Of a stretch of 7,895 nt of DNA, positions 1 through 6,106 are shown piece by piece (position 1 is the first letter of the stretch; each line of letters begins with the position of its first letter). Both the position numbers and the translations under genes were made by a program. The DNA lies in contig USIN01000069.1 in NCBI GenBank assembly GCA_900554715.1, positions 1-7,895 on the forward strand. Reading direction: 5' to 3'. The notes under the pieces were generated by a model, which was not told the origin of the DNA, searched no databases, and saw nothing but the letters and a program-made list of their open reading frames with translations. This DNA is from an uncultured Bacteroidales bacterium. Its GTDB lineage: Bacteria; Bacteroidota; Bacteroidia; Bacteroidales; Muribaculaceae.

Positions 1-629
1 TTTCGACTCTCGAAAAAGCCTCGTCGCTATTTCCCGACGATGTAGAGCTCGCCATTTCACGCGGCATGATGCTCACCCTGACAGGCGACTACGCAAAAGC
101 CCACAAAGCCTACAGCCACGCTCTTGAAGTGGCCGACAGCGACGATGTCGAGCTTCTGTCGAACATATATGTCGGAATCGGAGACATATTCATGAAAGAA
201 GAGAAGGTCGACAGCGGCCTCGACAGTTACCGCCGCGCAATCGACTTCGACCCTTTCAACTCAATGGCCCTCAACAATTGCGCCTATTTCATGGCGTGCA
301 ACAACATCGACCTTCCCGAAGCCCGCAAACTCATCGAGCGCGTTCTCAATGAGAACACCGACGACCCTACCCCGATCGACACCTACGCTTGGATACTCTT
401 CAAGCAGGGAGAACTCGAAGAGGCCCGGCGTGAGATAGACCGCGCGATAAGCCTGTCGGGCGACGACGGGCCGTCGTGGGAAATTCTCGACCACGCCGGC
501 GACATATATTTCGGCAACGGTCTCACCGACGAAGCTGTCGACTTCTGGCAGCGCGCCCTCGACCTCAATCCTTCTTCGGCAGAACTTCGGCAAAAACTGA
601 CTTCCAAATCCAATTCCGACAATGAATAG
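1..629 (+). CDS. Tetratricopeptide repeat protein, C-terminal part (5' end outside window)
   Basis: The frame is open from the window edge (first whole codon at position 3) to the TAG at 627-629, giving 208 visible residues. The first ATG, at 66, is internal: the open frame runs through it and the upstream codons read as normal TPR-type sequence, so the true start lies to the left. About five helical TPR units are visible, at residues 28-44, 51-84, 85-121, 123-154 and 159-191. They carry typical signatures such as GDYAKAHKAYSHALEVA, a DIF/DIY block, YAWILFKQGELEEARREI and AVDFWQRALDLNP. TPR arrays are protein-binding scaffolds; no catalytic motif is seen and the partner is unknown. The gene overlaps the lipoprotein gene by 8 nt (ATGAATAG), which suggests one mRNA and translational coupling. 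From memory, a TPR gene upstream of DUF4292 and EnvC genes is a recurrent Bacteroidales order, which would point to an envelope role. Any signal peptide or lipobox would lie outside the window. Confidence 0.93.
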   Translation, partial: STLEKASSLFPDDVELAISRGMMLTLTGDYAKAHKAYSHALEVADSDDVELLSNIYVGIGDIFMKEEKVDSGLDSYRRAIDFDPFNSMALNNCAYFMACNNIDLPEARKLIERVLNENTDDPTPIDTYAWILFKQGELEEARREIDRAISLSGDDGPSWEILDHAGDIYFGNGLTDEAVDFWQRALDLNPSSAELRQKLTSKSNSDNE

Positions 630-1497
630 ATTCATCATCATAGCCGCCGTGGTTGCCGCGGCAGCCCTATCGTCATGCAAGACCCCCAAGGAAACATCCG
701 CAACTTCCGGCACCGCTGAATCGCCCGCCCTCTCAATCTCAGGCGACCAGAATCCCGAACAGTTCCGCAGCGCTGTCTCGGCGCTGTCGGCCCGCTACGG
801 CGCATGGACCGACGTAAAAATGCCCCTGAGCATCGATCTCAAAGCCCCCTCGAGATTCTCGTGCACGGCTAATGTCACAATGAAACGCGACCGCTGGATT
901 TATATGTCGATACGCAAGTTCGGCTTCGAGGGCGCGGCTCTGATGATAACAGCCGACTCGATTTTCGCCTACGAGAAAATCGGCAAGCGCTATATTTCAG
1001 AAAGTCTCAAAAAGCTGCTCAAGGGCTTTCCGGCTACGGTAGGCAACCTTCAGGACATGTTGCTCGGACGCCCGTTTGTTCCGGGCAAGGGGTCTCTGAT
1101 GCCGGGCGACGTCGGTTATTTCTCCTATTCTCGCATAAGCGATCCTGATCTTCCCGACGCGTGGATGATGCGCTCTAATGTCGTCGGAGGCGACGACGGC
1201 CAGTTCTCAATGATAATAGACTCGACTAAAAGTCCTCTTCTTCAGGCTTTCTTCGTCGAGGCAGGCTGGACTATCGGCACGCTGCTCTACACCGACATGC
1301 GCAAGATGTCGGCCGGCACCGTTGCCTCGGATCTTGCCCTCGACATCAAAGCCGGAAGCCGAAACGTTGAAGCCTCGATGAGCTGGAATACCGACAAGGC
1401 ACGCTGGAACAGCAACGCCAGCGTTGAATGGCGCCTGCCGCGCGGCTATTCGCGCATAGAAGCCTCACAGATCGTAAAAATCCTTTCCTCGCTCTGA
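622..1497 (+). CDS. DUF4292-type lipoprotein (LolA/LolB-like fold likely)
   Basis: The 291-residue product starts with a lipoprotein signal peptide: MNRF, a hydrophobic Ile/Ala/Val stretch, then the lipobox L16-S-S-C19. It should therefore be lipidated on Cys19, and the following K-T gives no obvious inner-membrane retention signal. Residues 20-50 are a Ser/Thr/Ala-rich linker. The body alternates hydrophobic and polar residues as in beta strands, with the block TMKRDRWIYMSIRKFGFEG, then ALMITADSIFAYEKIGKRYI. This pattern fits the DUF4292 family, which I recall as related to the LolA/LolB lipoprotein carriers. That points to a lipid- or lipoprotein-binding role at the outer membrane, but the function is not established. 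The start at 622 is favoured because it places the signal peptide exactly at the N-terminus. There is no Shine-Dalgarno sequence, consistent with coupling to the upstream TPR gene, which ends at 629. The envC-like gene follows after 5 nt. Confidence 0.88.
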   Translation: MNRFIIIAAVVAAAALSSCKTPKETSATSGTAESPALSISGDQNPEQFRSAVSALSARYGAWTDVKMPLSIDLKAPSRFSCTANVTMKRDRWIYMSIRKFGFEGAALMITADSIFAYEKIGKRYISESLKKLLKGFPATVGNLQDMLLGRPFVPGKGSLMPGDVGYFSYSRISDPDLPDAWMMRSNVVGGDDGQFSMIIDSTKSPLLQAFFVEAGWTIGTLLYTDMRKMSAGTVASDLALDIKAGSRNVEASMSWNTDKARWNSNASVEWRLPRGYSRIEASQIVKILSSL

Positions 1498-1502
1498 AAC
1501 CG

Positions 1503-2813
1503 ATGGCAGGGAGAGTGCGGATAATTACGGCATTGATTCTCGCGGCCTCGTTTCTGGCGTGGCAGCCCGACGCATCGGCTTCGCCCCAGTCGCTCGACAA
1601 GCTCAAAAAAGAGCGACAGGCGTCGAAGAAGCAACTCCGTCAGACACGTCAGCAGATAAAAGCCAACACCCGCGAGACAGAGCGCAATCTGCGCGCTCTC
1701 GAAGGGCTGCGCGTCGACATCGCCCGCCAGCAACGGATTATCTCGGCCGCCAATATCTCGGCCGACTCCGTAGGCCGCGCAATGGCCGCCGTAGAAGATT
1801 CCATTGCAATGGCAGAGGCTTCGCTTAAACGCCTGAAAGCATCATACGCCTCTTCGCTGCGGAAAATGCAGGGACAGATGAACCCGCGCTCGCGCTGGAC
1901 TTTTCTGCTTTCGGCATCGAATCTCCGCGAGATATACCGTAGAGCCCGCTATCTCAAACAGGTTAAAGAGGCTCAGGAAGCCAAGGCACGCCGCGTCAAA
2001 GAAGCCCGTTTGCTGCTGACAGAGCGCCGGAACCGGCTTGCTTCGCTCAACACCGAACGGCGCAACCACCTCGAGCGCGCCGCGCTGGCCGGTCGGCAGC
2101 TCGAAGAAAAACGCGCCGAGACAGACCGGGTCATCGCATCTCTACGACAAAAGAAAGGCGAACTCCAGCAGACCCTCCAGGAACTTGAGGCGCGCCGCCG
2201 CAGGCTCGACTCTCAGATCGACGCTCTCATAGCGCAGCAAATAAGGAATCAGGAAGAGGCCCGCAAGAAAAAGGAGGCCAAAAAGAAACAATCGGCCGAC
2301 GCATCGCGGAAAAAGACCGACAGCTCCGGCAAGAAAAAAGCCGAGAAACCGTCATCTCCCCCGCTCCAGCAGACCGCCGACCCTGACCGTGAACTGTCGG
2401 GAAGCTTCGCCTCGAACCGCGGACGACTGCTTTTCCCCGTCAGCGGAAGCTACACGATAGTGAGATCTTTCGGGCTGCAAAAACATCCCGAACTGCCCAA
2501 TGTCACTACCGACAACAGCGGAATCGACATCGCCGTAAAGCCCGGCACACCTGTCCGAGCCGTATTCACCGGAAAAGTTTCAGCAATATTCCGCCAGCCC
2601 GGCTTCGGCACCATCGTAATGCTTCGCCACGGGTCATACATCTCGATCTATGCCGGACTCGCCTCGATAAACGTGCGCAACGGGCAGGAAGTATCGACGG
2701 GCCAGACTCTCGGCGCGGTAGCGCCGGACGATGCCGACCCGGGCCGCGGCCTACTGCATTTTGAATTGCGAAACGAACGCACAAAACTGAACCCGCTGCA
2801 GTGGGTGCGCTGA
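1503..2813 (+). CDS. EnvC-like murein hydrolase activator, degenerate LytM/M23 domain
   Basis: A 436-residue secreted protein. The start at 1503 gives MAGRV followed by a hydrophobic segment and a probable signal-peptidase site near ASA-S27. The same frame is open back to an ATG at 1428, but that would overlap the lipoprotein gene by 70 nt and bury the signal peptide. Residues 28-125 and 145-258 are charged coiled coil, interrupted by TFLLSASNLREIYRRARYL, the break typical of EnvC-like proteins. Residues 250-290 form a Lys-rich, low-complexity linker. The LytM fold covers about 308-436 (FPVSGSYTIVRSFG, PGTPVRAVFTGKVS, RHGSYISIYAGL, LLHFELR, NPLQW). The active-enzyme HxxxD motif is N338-S-G-I-D342 and HxH is L417-L-H419, so two key residues are missing and no peptidase activity is expected. 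E. coli EnvC is likewise inactive and activates amidases at the division septum. By analogy this protein should activate a periplasmic amidase in daughter-cell separation. The partner gene is not in the window. Confidence 0.9.
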   Translation: MAGRVRIITALILAASFLAWQPDASASPQSLDKLKKERQASKKQLRQTRQQIKANTRETERNLRALEGLRVDIARQQRIISAANISADSVGRAMAAVEDSIAMAEASLKRLKASYASSLRKMQGQMNPRSRWTFLLSASNLREIYRRARYLKQVKEAQEAKARRVKEARLLLTERRNRLASLNTERRNHLERAALAGRQLEEKRAETDRVIASLRQKKGELQQTLQELEARRRRLDSQIDALIAQQIRNQEEARKKKEAKKKQSADASRKKTDSSGKKKAEKPSSPPLQQTADPDRELSGSFASNRGRLLFPVSGSYTIVRSFGLQKHPELPNVTTDNSGIDIAVKPGTPVRAVFTGKVSAIFRQPGFGTIVMLRHGSYISIYAGLASINVRNGQEVSTGQTLGAVAPDDADPGRGLLHFELRNERTKLNPLQWVR

Positions 2814-2832
2814 CCCCGACAAGCCACAGCAT

Positions 2833-2864
2833 AAAAAAAATTATCCGTCATCACGACGAATAAT
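2833..2864 (-). terminator. Intrinsic terminator, minus strand (possibly bidirectional, also ending envC-like mRNA)
   Basis: The arms are 2840-2849 and 2855-2864, with a 5-nt loop at 2850-2854. In the minus-strand RNA the stem is AUUAUUCGUC against GACGGAUAAU: ten pairs including one U-G wobble. It is followed at once by a run of eight U (the A-run 2833-2840 on the plus strand; the base at 2840 belongs to both stem and run). In the plus-strand RNA the same position is a C-A mismatch and the tail is only CUUCUU, so the element is better built for minus-strand transcription. It lies 26 nt past the envC-like stop codon and could still act as a weaker plus-strand terminator, with the upstream A-run pairing partly with the CUUCUU tail. 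Confidence 0.75.
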
Positions 2865-2897
2865 CTTCTTACCTTAAATCTAATACCATGAAAAACT
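2833..2897 (-). ncRNA. Candidate small RNA of about 65 nt (predicted)
   Basis: Predicted from the arrangement of signals, not from a recognised Rfam match. A Bacteroidetes-type -7 box (TAACTTTG, 2902-2909, minus strand) would start transcription near 2897. The RNA would run leftward and end at the strong minus-strand terminator (hairpin 2840-2864, U8 tract). The nuo operon has its own terminator more than 100 bp upstream, so this transcript would be independent. The unpaired 5' half contains GGTATTAGATTTAAGGTAAG, which I believe resembles a block seen in other Bacteroidales intergenic regions; that is memory, not a search. It also holds a six-codon ORF (2869-2889, MVLDLR then TAA), so a leader-peptide attenuator or a dual-function RNA is possible. 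No downstream minus-strand gene exists for it to attenuate: beyond the U tract lies the antisense strand of the envC-like gene. The exact 5' end is uncertain by several nucleotides. Confidence 0.45.
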
Positions 2898-2901
2898 GAT
2901 G

Positions 2902-2928
2902 CAAAGTTAATATCTTTATGTTATACAA
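2902..2928 (-). promoter_or_regulatory. Candidate Bacteroidetes-type promoter for the small RNA
   Basis: Read on the minus strand, 2909-2902 is TAACTTTG, an exact match to the Bacteroidetes -7 consensus TAnnTTTG. A TTG sits at 2928-2926 with a 16-bp spacer, slightly shorter than the usual -33/-7 spacing, so the upstream element is weak. The -7 match stands in AT-rich DNA just upstream of a well-formed minus-strand terminator, which makes a short transcription unit plausible. Chance occurrence in AT-rich sequence remains possible. Confidence 0.4.
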
Positions 2929-2933
2929 CATAA
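2916..2933. repeat. Perfect 7-bp inverted repeat, operator-like, overlapping the candidate promoter
   Basis: TTATGTT (2916-2922) and AACATAA (2927-2933) are perfect reverse complements separated by ATAC. There is no adjacent U tract on either strand, so it does not look like a terminator. It covers the TTG element and much of the spacer of the candidate minus-strand promoter, a position expected for a protein-binding dyad. No regulator can be named from the sequence. Confidence 0.35.
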
Positions 2934-2991
2934 TTTCCCGACAAGAAAATTCATCTACTTAACTTTAATTAACATTGCGCATTCTTTTCAT

Positions 2992-3026
2992 AAAAAACCC
3001 CGGGATATCTCAGCGATAGTCCGGGG
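2992..3026 (-). terminator. Intrinsic terminator of the nuo operon
   Basis: CCCCGG (2998-3003) pairs with CCGGGG (3021-3026). Above a two-by-two internal loop, TATC (3006-3009) pairs with GATA (3015-3018) around a 5-nt loop. On the minus strand the stem is followed directly by six U (A-run 2992-2997). On the plus strand it is followed by CAAAAATG, with no U tract, so it works only for leftward transcription. It begins 26 nt after the nuoN stop codon, the expected place for the end of the complex I operon. Confidence 0.88.
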
Positions 3027-3052
3027 CAAAAATGTGAGTTATGTTATCTACA

Positions 3053-4525
3053 TCAGTTGATGAAGTATGCGCTTAAATCGCTGACCGATGTGATGTCGAG
3101 CAGGCCGCTGTAGACGCAGCTGACGATACCGAGCAGCAAGATACCACCGACAGTTATCCACAAGCCGAGGCGCTCTGAACATGTCGAACGGAATGTCTCA
3201 ATCTGACATTTATCCTCGCTGATATACATGGCCTTGACAACAAGGAGATAGTAATAAAGCGAGATGATTGTGTTGATAAGGGCGATGAGCACGAGAACAT
3301 AGATTGCTATCGAACCCTGATTGATGGCTCCGGTAAAGATAAAGAACTTTGAGAAGAAGCCTGCGAAGGGGGGGATGCCGGCGAGCGAGAACATGGCAAG
3401 CATCATTGCAAATGACAGTCGGGGATTTGTCTTGCTGAGTCCGCGATAATCGTCCATCGACACTTTGCCGCTGGCATTCTCGATAGCACCGATGACACCA
3501 AAGGCGGCAAGGTTAGAGAAGATGTAGACGAGTATGTAGTAAATCATGGCGGCGACGCCCATTGTGTTGTGGGCGATGATGCCGAGCATAATGTAACCGG
3601 CCTGAGATACTGACGAGAAGGCGAGGAAACGCTTCATGTTGCGCTGACGGATGGCAAAGAGGTTGCCGACTGTAATCGTAAGAATAATCAGCGCATAAAG
3701 CATCCACTCCCACACCGACGAATAGACAGCGCCGAAGACCTGCGCGAGAATGACCATGAAAGCGAAGGCAGCGGCTCCTTTAGAGATGACCGAGAGATAG
3801 GATGTGACTGATGTCGGCGCACCCTGATAAACGTCGGCCGTCCACAGGTGGAAAGGAACGAGTGACAGTTTGAAGCCCACGCCCGCGATTACGAAAGCGA
3901 CGGCAATGACAAGCATGGTCGATTCGCCTGCAGAAAGGGCATAGTAGATATTCTCGAAATAGAGCGAGCCTGTAAGGCCATATACGAACGAGAGGCCCAT
4001 CATGAAGACGGCCGAGGAGAACACAGCCGTGAGGATATATTTGACGGCTGCCTCATGGCTTTCGTAACGGTTTTTGTCGAGAGCGACCATGGCTGCGAGG
4101 GGCAGTGAGGCGGCTTCGAGACCGATGACGAAGAGGAGGAAGTGACGGGCAGAAATCATCAGATACATGCCGAAGAGCGTGACGAGCAGGAGTTCGTAGA
4201 ACTCACCGCGACGGTGCTCCATCGGCTGGCTGTTGGCCCATGTAACAGACTGGATGAGGACGATAATGACACCGACATTGAGGACGTTCTTGATAGCGGC
4301 GACGACGGCGTTTGTCTCATACATGCCGGCGAAAGCGAGCGACGAGGCGCTTGTCGAGGGGCAGACGATGCCACAGACCGTGACGGCAAACATAAGGAGC
4401 GCTGCAAAGACAGGCAGCTTGCCGTATGAGGTCTTGGGCATGAACGTATCATAAAGGAAGACTAACAGGAATACGATTAACAATCCTATTTCTTGCTTCA
4501 TTGCTAAAAATTGCGAGTAATCCAT
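3053..4525 (-). CDS. nuoN: NADH-quinone oxidoreductase (complex I) subunit N
   Basis: The 490-residue, almost wholly hydrophobic product is an antiporter-like proton-channel subunit of respiratory complex I, located in the inner-membrane arm. Family landmarks are present: the TM5 glutamate in VIGLEAASLPLAAM (Glu137, E. coli Glu133), the TM7 lysine and following motif FKLSLVPFHLWTADVYQGAP (Lys219, E. coli Lys217), the TM8 lysine in VISKGAAAF (Lys249), MKRFLAFSSVSQAGYIMLG (298-316), and the TM12 lysine in IPPFAGFFSKFF (Lys393). The length matches the family. The start at 4525 is supported by an AAGGA box 9 nt upstream; an in-frame ATG at 4501 (Met9) has no better signal. The gene is 15 nt downstream of nuoM, in the same frame after a tandem TAA TAA, and is the last gene of the operon, followed by the terminator at 2992-3026. 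No key residue is missing. Confidence 0.97.
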   Translation of the reverse strand: MDYSQFLAMKQEIGLLIVFLLVFLYDTFMPKTSYGKLPVFAALLMFAVTVCGIVCPSTSASSLAFAGMYETNAVVAAIKNVLNVGVIIVLIQSVTWANSQPMEHRRGEFYELLLVTLFGMYLMISARHFLLFVIGLEAASLPLAAMVALDKNRYESHEAAVKYILTAVFSSAVFMMGLSFVYGLTGSLYFENIYYALSAGESTMLVIAVAFVIAGVGFKLSLVPFHLWTADVYQGAPTSVTSYLSVISKGAAAFAFMVILAQVFGAVYSSVWEWMLYALIILTITVGNLFAIRQRNMKRFLAFSSVSQAGYIMLGIIAHNTMGVAAMIYYILVYIFSNLAAFGVIGAIENASGKVSMDDYRGLSKTNPRLSFAMMLAMFSLAGIPPFAGFFSKFFIFTGAINQGSIAIYVLVLIALINTIISLYYYLLVVKAMYISEDKCQIETFRSTCSERLGLWITVGGILLLGIVSCVYSGLLDITSVSDLSAYFIN

Positions 4526-4534
4526 TTCTATTAA

Positions 4535-4539
4535 TCCTT
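4535..4539 (-). promoter_or_regulatory. Ribosome binding site of nuoN
   Basis: AAGGA on the minus strand, with 9 nt between it and the nuoN ATG, in the 15-nt nuoM-nuoN gap. It is the clearest Shine-Dalgarno-like sequence in the window and fixes the nuoN start at 4525 rather than at the internal Met9. Confidence 0.6.
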
Positions 4540-4540
4540 A

Positions 4541-6070
4541 TTAGTTAAGACCAAGCACCTTGAAGATCTCGGGGCTGAAGGTGAAATTAATCAAGTTATT
4601 GAAGAAATTGGGGAAACAGCCGATAGCTGCGACGCAGACGATGAGGGTCGCAGTCGAGAGGCGCTCCCACCATGTAGCGTCGGTGAGCTCACGATGATGC
4701 TCGTTGTGAACCGGGCCGAAGAGCAGTTTGCCGACGACACGGAGAATATAGACTGCCGTGATGACAATCGAACAACATGCGATGATAGTGAAGACGAGTC
4801 GGAGCGAACCGTGGCCTGCGAGATAGTCGGTCATACCCTGCTGGAACGAGCCGACGAAGATTGTCATCTCGGCGACGAAACCGCTGAGACCGGGGAGGCC
4901 GAGCGACGCCATACCGGCGATAACGTAGCAGACCGAGAGATATGGCATAATCTGCATCATGCCGCCCATCTCGCGGATGTCACGTGTGTGGGTACGTCCG
5001 TAAATCATACCGATGAGGGCGAAGAAGAGGGCCGTCATGAGACCGTGAGAAAGCATCTGCATGATAGCGCCGGTCATTGCCGTGGTGTTGAGCATGAGGA
5101 TGGCGAAGAGCACGAGACCGCAGTGTGACACCGACGAATAAGCGTTGATATACTTGAGGTCGGTCTGGACACATGCGCTGAAGGCACCGTAGACGACCGA
5201 GATGCCTGTCAGGATAAGGAATATCCACGCGAGGTCATTGGCAGCCTGGGGCATCAGGTAGATGGCGACACGGAAGCAGCCGTAACCGCCGAGTTTCATA
5301 AGGACGCCGGCATGCAGCATCGAAACGGCCGTAGGAGCCGAGGCATGACCGTCGGGCGACCATGTGTGGAAGGGGAACATGGCGCCGAGGACACCGAAAC
5401 CGACGAATGTCATCGGGAAAAGGAAGTACTGCCAGCCTTTGTCAATCGAGGCATTGCGGGCGATGTCAAGGATATTCCAGGTCAGCGACGAGCTGTCGGC
5501 CGACGAATGGTAGTAGATGCCGATAAGGCCGAGCATCAGGAATGCCGAGCCGCCCATGAGCATCAGGGTCAGCTTCATCGCTGAATAATTCTTGCGACCC
5601 GAGCCCCAGACGCCGATGAGAAGGTACATCGGGATAAGGGCGACCTCATAGAACATGAACATGGTGAAGAGGTCAATCGAGATGAAGAAGCCGAAGACAC
5701 CGGTCGAAAGCAATATCAGCCAAAGGAAGAATGCCTTGGGCTGGGGAATCTGCCAGGAGGCAAAAGAACCTGCGAAAACGATTATTGACGACAGCATCAG
5801 CATGGCTATCGAAATGCCGTCGACACCGACGGCGAGATTTATATGCAGTGGCGCGAACCAGGTCCACGAACCTGTGAAGAGCATCGGCTCTTCGTTGCCG
5901 GCGGCTCTGAGCGCCAGATACTCGAGCAGGACGTAGGTCGACAGGCCGATAAGCGCGAGCGAGCCGACAACGGCAACGGCGCGTATCTGCTTGATGTTCC
6001 TGCAGAGGGCGAGGCCGCCGAGCATTATCAGCGGTATCACCACGAAGTAAATCAGTATATTGGAAAACAT
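4541..6070 (-). CDS. nuoM: NADH-quinone oxidoreductase (complex I) subunit M
   Basis: A 509-residue antiporter-like membrane subunit of complex I, the same length as E. coli NuoM. Landmarks: TM5 glutamate in FMFYEVALIPMYLLIGVWG (Glu142, E. coli Glu144), the PFHTWSPDGHASAPTAVSML block (233-252), the TM8 lysine in LMKLGGYG (Lys259, E. coli Lys265), DLKYINAYSSVSHCGLVLFA (304-323), IHTRD-like THTRDIREMGG (360-370), and the TM12 glutamate in GFVAEMTIFVGSFQ (Glu401, E. coli Glu407). Oddity: the TM7 position equal to E. coli Lys234 (FAVKMPVVPLHGW) is Leu228 here (FGVLGAMFPFHTW), with no Lys, Arg or His nearby in the helix. This may be a lineage feature. The start at 6070 gives a typical hydrophobic N-terminus (MFSNILIYFVVIPLIML). 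The 36-nt gap from nuoL is AT-rich, without a clear Shine-Dalgarno sequence or promoter, so co-transcription with nuoL and nuoN is expected. Confidence 0.96.
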   Translation of the reverse strand: MFSNILIYFVVIPLIMLGGLALCRNIKQIRAVAVVGSLALIGLSTYVLLEYLALRAAGNEEPMLFTGSWTWFAPLHINLAVGVDGISIAMLMLSSIIVFAGSFASWQIPQPKAFFLWLILLSTGVFGFFISIDLFTMFMFYEVALIPMYLLIGVWGSGRKNYSAMKLTLMLMGGSAFLMLGLIGIYYHSSADSSSLTWNILDIARNASIDKGWQYFLFPMTFVGFGVLGAMFPFHTWSPDGHASAPTAVSMLHAGVLMKLGGYGCFRVAIYLMPQAANDLAWIFLILTGISVVYGAFSACVQTDLKYINAYSSVSHCGLVLFAILMLNTTAMTGAIMQMLSHGLMTALFFALIGMIYGRTHTRDIREMGGMMQIMPYLSVCYVIAGMASLGLPGLSGFVAEMTIFVGSFQQGMTDYLAGHGSLRLVFTIIACCSIVITAVYILRVVGKLLFGPVHNEHHRELTDATWWERLSTATLIVCVAAIGCFPNFFNNLINFTFSPEIFKVLGLN

Positions 6071-6106
6071 TATAATTACTATATTAAATGATTATCACCC
6101 GGTTTA

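Noticed and set aside
66..68. ATG at 66 as the start of the TPR protein
   Set aside because: The frame is open to the window edge and the upstream codons read as TPR-type sequence (LEKASSLFPDDVELAISRG), so the gene begins outside the window.
261..713. Minus-strand open frame of 150 codons opposite the TPR and lipoprotein genes
   Set aside because: It runs across two convincing plus-strand genes and shows no domain; an effect of GC-rich codon bias.
1428..1502. N-terminal extension of the envC-like frame from the ATG at 1428
   Set aside because: It would overlap the lipoprotein gene by 70 nt and put 25 residues before a clean signal peptide that begins at the ATG at 1503.
2566..2854. Two minus-strand open frames (ATGs at 2832 and 2854) just downstream of or within the small-RNA terminator
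   Set aside because: They are antisense to the conserved LytM domain, lie at or beyond a strong minus-strand terminator, and look like shadow translations.
2960..2967. Plus-strand TAACTTTA, a near match to the -7 box
   Set aside because: Seven of eight bases match, but there is no convincing upstream element and it would drive transcription antisense into nuoN through AT-rich sequence; chance is likelier.
4694..5128. Plus-strand open frame of 144 codons opposite nuoM
   Set aside because: The product is a highly acidic, His-rich low-complexity string caused by the antisense of a membrane-protein gene; the nuoM frame is unambiguous.
6071..6106. AT-rich 36-nt gap between nuoL and nuoM as an internal promoter
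   Set aside because: No TAnnTTTG box and no strong dyad; ordinary spacing inside an operon.
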